The notes beneath the pieces are model-generated. The model saw only the letters and a list, made by a program, of their open reading frames with translations. It was not told where the DNA came from and ran no database searches. 64,000 nt of DNA from Pteria penguin (lineage: Eukaryota; Mollusca; Bivalvia; Pterioida; Pteriidae). This document shows, piece by piece, positions 50,241 through 61,300 of this stretch. The stretch spans positions 35,554,096 through 35,618,095 of the forward strand of contig CM068582.1 of the NCBI GenBank assembly GCA_035048485.1, read 5' to 3'. Both the position numbers and the translations under genes were made by a program. Position 1 is the first letter of the stretch. Each line of letters begins with the position of its first letter.

Positions 50241-51983
50241 CATCTCGGTTGTTTCCTTGAATGTGTACTTAAAGGTCTCCCCTTTTCTGATAGTTTATCT
50301 GTGTTTTGGAGTCATGTGTGCTTGATGATTGTGATACAGAAAGGTTAGCTACACTCAATGTACATACTAATTCATAATTGAAAAATAGGATCTTGCCAAC
50401 ATCTCATTGCAACGTTCAGGATGGTACTTATACGGAGCTCTGCATAAACAGAGGTGTGAGACCTTGTGCTTCTAATGCCTAACTGCAGAGACAGAATAAC
50501 AATTATAGAGACACAAAAATTATTTTCATGGCTGGATATGACCCCGTGATCTAGATGTCTCCAGGAATGCCAAAATTTGATATCTAAACCCAACGTATTG
50601 AACTATTTTTACCGAAAAAAAATATGAAAAAGGAAAAGATCGAGGGTGTTGAATGTAATTTATTTGTAAAAGAAGGGGGATGTTCTACCCTGGGGAATAC
50701 CTTATTTCATAGCCTGGTTCTCGATGTCTTCCGATGTTCTTTGAATATTGGAAGGTCTCGGGAATCAGGCTACCTCACTCTACAACTAGCTGAAGAGAAA
50801 AATCTCCCGGAAAATGACCCTAGAATAGATCTAAGCCCAATGGAAAGTATCCCCCCCCCTACATTCAGTAAAATCCTACTCTGGAATCAGTATTCCCGGG
50901 GGGGGGGGGGGTTTCCACTCCGAGGGAAAGTCTACTTATTAACTCAGGTATGTAAGAAAAGAGGTATTAAAACTGTTGTATTATTCGGAACAAACAAGGA
51001 CATAAACGTTTCTGATCCACAACAGTCACTGATCATTTTAATATGTAGATATTAACTTAGTACACGTAGGGCGTTGGGAATGCGCTAAATACTCTCTCTG
51101 AAATCTCCTTTATTATTTCAGAGAAAAATCGCTTAATGATAAAAAAGATATCAATCTATGATTGAACTCATTCTACATATGATTATAAAATCTGATTTAG
51201 TGAATCCAAATTTAACAGGTATGAAGAGCTCTCTCTCTCTCTCTCTCTCTCTGAAAAGGATATTCTAGATCCGATGTATACAAAGAAGTTTAAACATCAG
51301 TTGGAGATCGGATTGAATGGCGTGTGTATCCAACATATCTGACAATATACCACTTTATTCTAAATCCCTTTTGCGTTAGGAAGACTGAAAAGGAAAAGAA
51401 AGGAGTAAAATCTGAAATCCATTAACAGAACAAATTGATGATGAAAATATAAGGGAAATTTAGCCACAATGAATTCTGGTTCGGAGAGGTTAAACATCAA
51501 TTTGATGTAAAAAAAAAAAAAGTTTATCGTACTCTTGCTATTTACAGATATTTGATATTTCTCTTTGCATTCAATGTTTCCATAGCAATAATAAACATTA
51601 ATGTAAAAGAAGTAAGAAATATTATTAATATACGTCTCTGGCTATTCGTTGTTGGTATTATAACTTGCAAATGGAATTCGATTCACCAGATAAAATTCCA
51701 AATAAATCTAAAAGACACAGTGCAATGCAAAGATAGATCTAGATGATAAATAGGATATTCAACGTAAAGAACACACATTTTCTAATCAAATAGGGTTCCT
51801 CTATAGAAAAAATATAAAACGAGTGATAACACGGATGCCTTTTTTCTGATGTCTAGTCTAAAATCAAAATAAGCTGATCAAAGTACAATGGATCATTGTG
51901 TATATGTACGCTTACTTTTCCACCGAAATCTTTAGCGAAATTATAAGAGATTTAGTTCTCCAAACTCCACAATCTTCATAACA
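50241..51983. other. Intergenic, no gene supported
   Basis: A 143-codon plus-strand frame (50624-51055) spans C8 and G12 homopolymers and has no family motif, so I do not call it. A (CT)n microsatellite lies at about 51228-51252. Confidence 0.5.
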
Positions 51984-51996
51984 ATGGCTAAAACCG
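51984..51996 (+). CDS. Candidate alternative first exon of the UBE2V gene
   Basis: The context ACAATGGCTAAAACCG is followed immediately by GTAAGT, a perfect donor. The 13 coding bases (MAKT plus one base) end in phase 1, the same as the main first exon at 55304-55334, so splicing to 60400 would give [12 protein letters not shown]. Vertebrate UBE2V1 has alternative N-termini. This exon is inferred only; a chance ATG plus donor cannot be excluded. Confidence 0.3.
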
Positions 51997-52164
51997 GTAA
52001 GTACTTGAGAGGATGTTAAGATGTAAAAGATTATATTTCCTTTTAAATACATGTATTTCAATTTCTTATCTCCTTTGAACATATTTTATATCAGTACATG
52101 TATATATGTGCTATAAGTGTACTATTTTAGATGCTGTTGTTTTCATATATTATCAATGCAGATA

Positions 52165-52203
52165 TCGCCGGGGAATATACGTAAAGTGTATATTTCCGGC
52201 GAC
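52165..52203. other. Short palindrome
   Basis: TCGCCGGGGAATATAC and GTATATTTCCGGCGA pair nearly perfectly around a short loop. Confidence 0.7.
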
Positions 52204-52614
52204 AATAAAAAAGTAAAGAACTTAGATGTTATAAACTTTAAAACGTATCACTTTAATGACTAGGTCGGTGGGTGAATCCTGGTGATCCAAAATTACACCT
52301 GTAGAGTCCGAAGCCTAGGTACTGACTAAATATACAAAATACAAATATAGTATATATAATGATTTACAACAGTGAAAACTTTACGGTTATTTTTAAGTTG
52401 CCCTTGAGCAATGTCCAGATGTGAAAAGATTAGTGATGGCACCGATCAAAGTAAAACATATCAATTAAATCAATTAACACGTCACTTAAGAACTGTGAAA
52501 TTTTGAATAGTGAGAATGTCAAATAATGAGTTAAAGAAGTAGTAACACAAACAAACAGATCAGAGTCACAGTTCTACCAACAGTTATACAGCACTTTATC
52601 ACAAATTGTCTTTG

Positions 52615-52775
52615 TGATACAGACTTGGTATAGTGGTTAAGGGCTTAACTTGTAGCGCCGACGATCCAAGTTCGATTCCCATACCAAGGGCTATGTTTAA
52701 GAGTTTGGCTACCTCATGCTTCCATGATGCGATATAACTGAAAAATTGTTGAAATATATAGTAATCAATCAATCA
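52615..52775 (+). mobile_element. tRNA-derived SINE (family B), best-preserved copy
   Basis: A-box GGTATAGTGGTTAAGGGC and B-box AAGTTCGATTCCC precede the body TTTAAGAGTTTGGCTACCTC, CTTCCATGATGCGATATAAC and TGAAAAATTGTTGAAA. The tail is AATCAATCAATCAT. Confidence 0.8.
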
Positions 52776-53212
52776 TACATAAAAATTTTCTTCTTTAGAT
52801 TGTTTTGCGTAGTTTGCATTATTTGAGGCCCATATATAGGAACCGAAGACCACTTTTTTGGTCAATCATGGACCATTGTCTCAATTCTATTCCCTATCAT
52901 GTTACGAAGCGAAACCAAATTCATAGTTTGCCTCCCCCCCCCCCCCCTCACTTTTGAAATGCTTCTTACTGCCATGATTTTGGACATTTCTTTGACGTAC
53001 TATAGTGTGGTAGGTGTAATCAGTAGGCGCTCACTACGACAACATCTTGGGATGCTCAGTGAATCATTCAGGGACCGGCTAGGTTTTCAACTTAATTCTC
53101 CCTCTGTGTCCGAATATATTCAGCATGACAAATCTCACGCCTGTCTCTCTACTCTCCCTACCAGGAGTTTTCTTGAACTGTATCTACCATTTCAAATATT
53201 TCCACGTCGAAG

Positions 53213-53503
53213 GTCTGTGCCAAAAATCTTATCCCCTGTACCCGACATTCACTGAGAAATACCAAACCCTCTTATGTTATAGATCTAAGTACCTATAAGT
53301 GTTACGCCTGCAGTTTTCGTCCGATATGTGCTGCCTCCATTTTCACTTTTCACCGTGCTGTGAATTGCGTTGACCAACTCCTTGACCAAACTGATTACAA
53401 TACTCACTGGAAATGTGCCTGCATCTATCAATCATTAGCCGTGTGGAGTATTTTTCTCCCTTCTGTTGATTTCCTACACTCTCCTCCTTCCTTCACAAGT
53501 TAA
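53213..53503 (+). pseudogene. Cysteine-rich relic, faintly UBR-box-like
   Basis: One open frame ending in TAA at 53501-53503 reads CTRHSLRNTK, YKCYACSFRPICAA, FHRAVNC. The Y-x-C-x-x-C, I-C-A-A and H-R spacing recalls the zinc-binding UBR box. The expected next Cys is Ser, and the Cys-His of the final cluster is Phe-His. There is no start Met and the upstream frame changes. It could be chance or a decayed gene fragment. Confidence 0.25.
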
Positions 53504-53743
53504 AAATGGGTCCTTTACCTAACTTGATTTCAATAATGTTCAGCGTGCCATAGGAAAGCTTGTATCCTAATGATATCGTTCGCTATGAATGGGAAGCTGG
53601 TCAAATTAATTACTAGTATGTGGTCATTATCTAACTGTAGATGCTTAAAGTGATCCAAGCCGATGACCACTTTTAACGAAATGCCAGAGATGATGGTAAG
53701 GGAAGATGGGTAGTATCCTAGCACACAAATCGTACTAGTTTTA

Positions 53744-53902
53744 CAGTGGCGGATTTAGAGGGAGCCCGGGCGCCACTCCCCCTTTTATCCACATAGTTAC
53801 AAGTAAAACTCCAGATTTGGTACCCGAAATGTCTGAGTGGTTTGGTTAATACTTGATTTTCACGTGGGGTTCCCTTTTTCGGAAATTCTGGATCCGCCAC
53901 AG
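53744..53902. mobile_element. MITE with CAGTGGCGGAT ends, copy 1
   Basis: Left end CAGTGGCGGATTTAGAGGG, right end CTGGATCCGCCACAG, and an internal GTTACAAGTAAAACTCCAGA segment shared with copy 2 at 54492-54642. About 159 bp. No clear target duplication here. Confidence 0.8.
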
Positions 53903-54491
53903 CTTTAAGCGTACGTAACGTGCACCTTCAAGTATGTTTGTGCCTCTTCCCTATTTTCAGCATAAGTTTCATAAGAGCACCTTAATTGTTTGTGCGACAT
54001 TTAGACTTCTTTTTTATTGTTTAATATATACTAGTATATATATACAATTTCATTGAGGATGTGCGCCCTCCCCCCCCCCCCCCCCTCACTCACACATACC
54101 TGTACTTTTCAAGGCTTAGCTACGCCGGTGACCGTTGACGTTTGCGCACGGAGTTTCCCTTGAAGATCAAGAAACGTTTTATATGAATGAATCGCCCTTA
54201 TATATTTGTACAGCTGTATTGACCAGAGTACTAGGTTTATGACTTACCAGCAGTGAATATTGAATATATTTTAACGGCGGAGCTGAAACCTCAAAAGTGT
54301 ATGTGGGGCCGGGAAAATAATTAGACAAACAACACCCCTCAAAAAAAACAAACAAACAAAAGAAAAAAGGACAAAAACAAACTGAAATGAAAAAAAAATA
54401 ATCATCACCAGCAAAATCTCCTTTTCTAAAGATGAAGACAATTATTCAGATTCAAATTATTTATTGGCGTAACACATCATATAATAATAAT

Positions 54492-54642
54492 CAGTAGCGG
54501 ATTTAGAGGGTGCCCGGGGCGCTCCCCCCCCCTTTTCGCCACATATTTACAAGTAATTATCCAGATTTGACACCAAAAATGGCTAGTAGTTTGGTTAATA
54601 CACATGTGGGCCCCCTTTTCGGAAATCCTGGATCCGCCACTG
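54492..54642. mobile_element. MITE with CAGTGGCGGAT ends, copy 2
   Basis: Left end CAGTAGCGGATTTAGAGGGT, right end CTGGATCCGCCACTG. The flanking 8-mers ATAATAAT and ATAATGGT match at 6 of 8 positions, compatible with the 8-bp duplication of hAT transposons (inference). It lies about 0.7 kb upstream of the UBE2V start codon. Confidence 0.82.
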
Positions 54643-54831
54643 ATAATGGTTATTACCCAAGAGTAGAAAATATAGATTATATGATATGCAAGGCAATAGT
54701 TGATAATACATATTATTTGCACAGATGTAACCATATACCATAATTTAGAATCAGGTAGTAATGCGTATGCATGCTACATTTTACATGTTAGGCCTACATA
54801 TATTAGGGACGCTTTTGCCCCCCCCCCCCCC

Positions 54832-55035
54832 AGGCCAGAGGTCTCCAAACACTGGAAACTGAACAGAGAAATCAGAGAAATTATCCTGATTCTCCGGTCT
54901 CACTTGAAGGCCACTCTAACGGCACCAAATCTATCCGGCAGGGTCAAAAATAGTGGCCGGACCCGGGAATCGAAACCAGAACCGTCCATTTTCAGGAAGG
55001 ACGTTCTCCCCAGTGAGCTATCTATCATCCGTCAC
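54832..55035 (-). mobile_element. tRNA-derived SINE (family C)
   Basis: Minus strand: AGATAGCTCACTGGGGAGAA (A-box), TGGTTTCGATTCCCGGG (B-box), then a GC-rich body (CCGGCCACTATTTTTGACCC, GGAGAATCAGGATAATTTCT). It is unrelated in body to families A and B and lies in the UBE2V upstream region, next to C-runs on both sides. Confidence 0.65.
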
Positions 55036-55203
55036 AATATGGTGAAAAGGGAATGGGGCCTCGAACAAACTTTTGCCCCCCCCCCTTCCCGTTTGAATGG
55101 GTTAGGTGGGGTTTGTGCCTTTGGAATATAAGGTATGTGCCCCACCACTTCTCCTTCTCCTATGCCCTTCAAACTTCTCTTTTCGTTGTTTCTGGATTGA
55201 CCA

Positions 55204-55303
55204 TTGATGACTCAATTTCCGCACCCTTAATAAAATCCGGAATTACGGAATGCTTGTCCAGATCAGGTTTGAATTTTATAAGAAAATATCCTGACGAACA
55301 AAC
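55204..55303 (+). promoter_or_regulatory. Probable 5' region of the UBE2V gene
   Basis: The 100 bp before the ATG has two ETS-like GGAA words (ATCCGGAATTACGGAA, about 55235-55250) and no TATA box at a clear distance. The sequence around the ATG (AACATGG) is a good initiation context. Promoter function is inferred from position only. Confidence 0.3.
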
Positions 55304-58300
55304 ATGGCGGGTTCCGTACCAGACGGTGCATCAGGTGTGAATATTGAAATTAATGAATTATTGTTTATATTATTTGCGTATGTCAAACTCATAATGATAG
55401 ACCATTCATATTTCTAAAGGTTGAAATCAAAACAATATTTGTGGTCTCCGTATTTATCGTGAAATCGCCCTAACGACACACTGACTGTCCATTCTTTCAT
55501 TCAGTAATTTCACAACCCAAAGTTTCTCCAGAGTGTGTCATGTCAAAGTTGTTTGACATTGTGTATAAGCGACTATTCAGTAGATTTACTCAGACTAAGT
55601 AAAATACTTAAAAACAATATTTGTGTACAAAAGTATTTTATTTGTAAAGTATACTTCATCATTTAGCATGTTTAGTGCTTTACATTACTATAATTTATAA
55701 TGGAATAGGAAAGGGCTGATTTGGCATACATGTAGTTTTGAAACAGTTGTTATAACAGGGCAATTCAGGAGAGTGTATGAAGGAGATCAGAACTAGTATG
55801 TATGCAGTATTAGCAGTTGTGCGGTCATAAAATACGACCAATATTTCTTTTGACAACCTAGAAATTGAGCAGATATCATTAAGTTAAGTCACTCGTTTTT
55901 TGTAATATGCTACATTCAAAAATATAAATGAATTTTACATTTTCTGTCAGACACACTGATGTTACGTTTGAAAATATCACGCGATTAAACAAGTTTCGGT
56001 CAATAAATTTGACTACAGTTGGGAATTTCAAGGGAACAAGGTGGGAAAACAAGATACTATTTGGCGTTGGGACTGGGGCTGAAGATCGGCCCTAAATAAG
56101 CCCTAGCGACGGCCCTGCATGTATTTCTGTTATTGCCAATCTATTTTTAAGTACCAATTCAACAACCAGAAATTTTGCTAATTTTGACTCTTGCACTTGC
56201 ATTTGTAAGCAAAAATTCAATTTTTAGGTTTTCAGCATCTATTCTACAAGGTTCTGTTCATAAGATATGATTAGAAGTGTGTAAAGTATGTACTAGAAAT
56301 TAACTAAATTGAGTGACAAAAATATTGTTCATCACTCCTCTCACCAAAATTGCTCCAGGAGTTTGCATAACTCTCTGTAGTTAAGTTTACTACATGTACA
56401 TTAACCCAAATGTTCTGAATGTCTGTAATCCAACACTCAGATGTTCAACTTTAAGAATTTTTGAGATGTTTCTTATGGGCATAGAACATCTGGTTATTGA
56501 GGAGTAAACTTTTATCTAAATAAATTCGGATAATAATGTTTTTCTGCATTGTCTTGTATCAGACTGATTTACAATATATTGGCTCGATTACATAATACAT
56601 GTACTACATTTGTAGCTCAGTTGGTATTAATGCATTTGTATAGTTTGTGGATTGTTGTGGGTCAGAGTCCCAGTCTGGATATCAATTTTTCACCCTGTCT
56701 GTTATAGAATTGGCATTAAAATTTAAACGATAAACAAAATAACCCGCATTGGTTTTAGCTTTTGCTAAGCTGGGAATCAGATACTGGGATAGAATGTGGA
56801 TATCTTGTCTGATTGTATCAATGGTTGCTAGAGCTCTGCATGGTAGGTGAATGGTCCTTGCGCCTAGATAAAAAACCATTTGTGGCCATCAGTTTCTCTT
56901 CCTACTAATAAGGGGTTTTTTTTGTTGTTGTTTTTTTGGGTTTTTTTTATTCTCAAATGAAAACATTGATTTCCATCATCAGGCTAGGTTCACCGTTTGA
57001 TGGAACCCATTCTATTATGTCATACTTACATGTACATTTCACCCCCACCTGTCTCAAATATCTACATTTTCTCTGTTTTTTTTTGATGAAAACTTCTTGA
57101 AACTAATTACAAATTATGATATAAACATTTATCTCATACTAGGAAATTTAAGCTATTAGATTAAGATACAGTTAACAAGAGAATGTATTTTTGGTCGCAA
57201 TTGCGTAGCAATTCCAGACCCTAGTCGTTACAATATACTGTGGTGAATGCGTGGAACGCAGAAAATACCTCCTCGTGTATAAATAGTGCGTCGATATTTA
57301 GAAAAAGCGTGATTACATTTACTTTTAGTACTTATAATTCATATTGTACGAGTCAATACAAGATAAGTTTGATCAGATGAGAAAATAAATGTGCCGTTAT
57401 TCCATCGATTTAGATTCATGCGCTGGAGGAAATGCAGTCTTTCTGAATACTCGACGGAAAGTCCCGAAAAAATACGATTGACATTATTGTGTAGCTGTGC
57501 CGTAATTTAAGAAGTACACTACTAGTCCGTACTAGTATCCGTTGTATTATAATTAATTAAACTTGAGAATATCGCTTCTTTTTATAGCAGTGGAATTCGA
57601 AGTACTCTACAATCTTCTCGTCACAACGATAAACAAATGTCTGGGTAGTTGTTGTGTAATGCTACTAAAAATAGCCAGTTATTTATAGATCTACATGTGC
57701 AGACGTGGTATTCCCCAAATGTACATGTACGGCGGGAGATTGTCCAGATTACTAATTTCACACTTCTGTCAAGATCAAAAGTGATAAGAGAGAATGAGAT
57801 AACTACTAGTATATAGTACGAGACGGAGACGTACAGGGGTGTACAGGGCGGAGCCGTTGTTTATATGAAAACGATCACCTGTGCGCATACCGTGTTTTTG
57901 TTGATACTGATCCTAAACATTACACGCTTGCTGTGTGATCTCTTGGTGGATCACGACTTTATTACCTTTGATGTACTTGACCATGCAATTCCGACCTTGA
58001 GGACTTTCAAGTCCTTTCATTTTTTTCTTTGGTGTATTCTTTCCCCATATTTTTTCCCCTATTTCCCAATGAGGTTGAAAAACCCCAAACTAATACATTC
58101 TTGTCAAAGTTAATGCTTGACTGTTTGTAGTAGCAACTAAGATCCTGAAAAAGGGTATTACATGTATCTTTTGTATTATATGAATCAGTGTAATCTTGTT
58201 TGCTTTTCTCTTACAAAATTTTCTTGCCATTTTGATAAAACTTCACAGGTATGATCTCATGGTACGTGTTCTCAACAAAAACAACTCACATGTAAAGAAA

Positions 58301-61300
58301 TAGTAACATATTATAGAATATAGTCACCATGGTATTTACTAATTTAGCTCAAAATGCAAGTAACTGTTGGATGGAATTGCATTTTAATACTACCAGTATT
58401 TTGACCCCATTAAGGAATATATTTCATTTCTTTAAAGTTATAAAATAATATTCAAGTTTGTAGCTCTTTCTATATTTTATGTATTTATACAGAGAAAAGG
58501 GCTTGTCTAAAAAATTCAGTGGATTCTCATTCGCTTACATAAACCATATATAACATGAATTTTTCCTTAAAATTGAATATATGTTTAAGTCCTTACTCCT
58601 GGGTACTGTTTTACTAAAGTATTTATTACAAATCTTAGATTATTAAAAAATTTTTACTTTAGTCTAATACTCTGAAATAAATTCCATTTTCATGAAAAAG
58701 TAGCCAAAGTGAAGGAAATTTCTCTCACAAATAAATACTGCTTTCATGAAAAACTAATAAATACTGTTTCATGAAAAACTACCTAAAGTGAAGGAAGCCT
58801 CTAACACAATATCAGTCTTCTATGGAAATACATGTATGTATCTTCATTTACATGTACATATATATATATAGTGTGTCGTTAAATATTTACCATTTGTTAT
58901 GCGTTGTTCAGTAAAAGCAAAAAATGGCCTCTTATTCTAATTCCGGGGTAAATATAAATTCTTAACTCAAGTTCTGCTTAACTCCAGCTGTTTTACATTA
59001 GAATTTGGTGTTATCCAGATAGGAATCTGTACCAGTAAGTTAGTTCATAATCGGCTCCCCATCATGAGAATGCTTGGCAGCATGTCTAATATTTAAAATT
59101 TAAATCTTGAGATACAGCATACATGAAAAATTCTTGAATGGTTGTTAATCCTCTGAAAAATAAAGGTATTTAAAAATATGTCCTATACTGTTAAGAAATT
59201 TATTATGTGTTAATTGAGGGTGATAAATAAATAAAGTTCAATAAAAAGGTTTGTTGTACAGTAGCACACCATAAAAAGAAATAATTGTATGTAGCATGTA
59301 ACTATTCAAATTAGTTTTTGGCCGGATTGCAAAGTAGTTGCATAGGTTTATAGATTGGTGATGTCCATCCATCACTCCCTCCATCTTCCTGTCTGGCTTC
59401 AATATTTATACCCCGTTTGGGGGGAGGGGGGGTATATAAGAATCACCTTGTCCGTCTGTCTGTCCAGAAAACTTCTTGACTATAATTTTTGAACCAAAAG
59501 AGACTGGGTATTCAAACTACACATGTATACCGGTATTCCTTGTGGCAAGACCTTTCTTTTGGTACCAGAATTTTTGACCTTGTGACCTTGGCCTTGACAT
59601 TTGACTTACTTTTTAAAAAATTTAACCTTAGCCATAACTTTTGAAAGAAAAGAGATGGGGCCTTCATACTACACATGTGTATTCCTTCTGGCAAGACCTT
59701 TCTTTCGATACCAACATTTTACAGTACTGTAACTCTGCAACTATTCACGAGACTTTATCTTCGCGAGATTGCTGCCCCTTATATATTTGTGAGCCCTTAT
59801 ATATTTGTGAATTGAAACTATACCATGTATCTGATGTTTCTGCTTTGAATTGTAAATAGTAGATCTTTTATATTGCACATGAGATTCGTCATGAACAGAT
59901 CTTTCATTTGAAACCATTACTTTTGTCCTTATCTATGCCCTATTTTGAATTTTGGTGCTGCGGAGGGTATTTGTCCCATTAGGACAATTCTAGTTTGGTT
60001 AAGCCTCTGGTTGAACTAAAATGTTCAAATTTCTGGTTGAAACAAAATCTCAGCAAGTAAAAGGAGTGCAATGTATAAACATAATATTGTATTATACTTC
60101 ACACATGCTTTTCTTTTGATGAGAGCTTTCAAATTATGCCATGACTTTGACCTTGTGACCTTAACCTGGGACTTTGACCTTCTTTGACCTAAAACATTAA
60201 TTTTGGCTATATCTTTTGAATCAATAGGGTTGGGACTTTGATACTTCACACAAAGGTTTTTTATGACCAGAGCCTTCAATTGATACTACAACTTTTGACT
60301 TTGACCTTGTATCGATTTTGTTTTGCAATCCGGCCATACCATTTAGCAGTTTCTTGTCAAGAGATTATAACCTTCTCTCTTTTCAATTTTTGTCAACAGC
60401 ATGTCCTATACCTAGAAATTTCAAGCTTCTAGATGAATTTGAAGCAGGACAAAAAGGAGGTGGAGATGGTCATATAAGCTGGGGATTAGTGAGTGAAGAT
60501 GACATGTCTTTAACATATTGGAATGGCATGATCATTGGTCCACCCAGAGTAAGTGATTGTTATAGTATCATTTGAAGTCAAGGTATTGCAATTATTTTCT
60601 TCTATCATGACTTTGTACAATAATTTTTTGAAATTTTATTCAAATATGTACATTTAATCACTTTATAAGAAAACAATTGAAAATGTTGAAACAAATGGGT
60701 TTTATAAGACAAGATGTATTATTGTAATTTGTACACATACCATTTATTATTGTTACTTTGCTTGTTTGTTTTTCTTTTTGAGAAAGCTTGATTTATTGAA
60801 TACTATTAGGCATACAATGATATGTTGTACAATTAATAACATAGAGTCATCATTGTAATGGAATCCTGCTGATTTTCAAGGATATAAATCAAAGGTCAGG
60901 TTCACTAGGGCATTTGATTTAAATAAGTGTAAACACAATAAGCATTAAAAAAAAAAATAAATTATTTATTTACTGACTAAGGACCATGAAACTAGTATTG
61001 ATATAATCCAAACTTCACATCATAATCAAAACAATTTTTACATATTACAATTATTAAAATGAAACAAATGATAGTATGAAAATGATCCTGTTGTATCAAA
61101 GTACATAAATGTCATGTGCACTTTATAATATAAAGAAAACTTGGTTTTTCTTTCAATTTTATTTTATTTTGTTTGGCAATTTGTTTGTTAGAACTTAAGA
61201 ATCTTATTTCTTTGGCACTTTTCTTTCAGTCTACTTTTGAGAATAGAATATACTCTTTGAGGATAAACTGTGGTCCCCAGTACCCAGAAGTGTGTCCAAC

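Larger units (their letters stand above)
55335..60399 (+). other. Intron 1 of the UBE2V gene
   Basis: Donor GTGTGA, acceptor TTTTTGTCAACAG. It holds a tRNA-like relic (56605-56685) and, at its 3' end, the inverted-repeat-bounded TCAAGGTCA region (59319-60336). An 82-codon frame at 57865-58113 with a hydrophobic N-terminus has no supporting splice partner or homology and is not called. Confidence 0.7.

Noticed and set aside
50624..51055. 143-codon plus-strand frame
   Set aside because: Runs through C8 and G12 homopolymers, no recognisable domain, no phase-compatible partner exon.
52899..53255. 118-codon plus-strand frame
   Set aside because: Crosses a C15 run, no domain, and is out of frame with the cysteine-rich segment that follows.
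57865..58113. 82-codon frame with a signal-peptide-like start
   Set aside because: Inside UBE2V intron 1, no homology or splice evidence; hydrophobicity alone is weak in AT-rich sequence.
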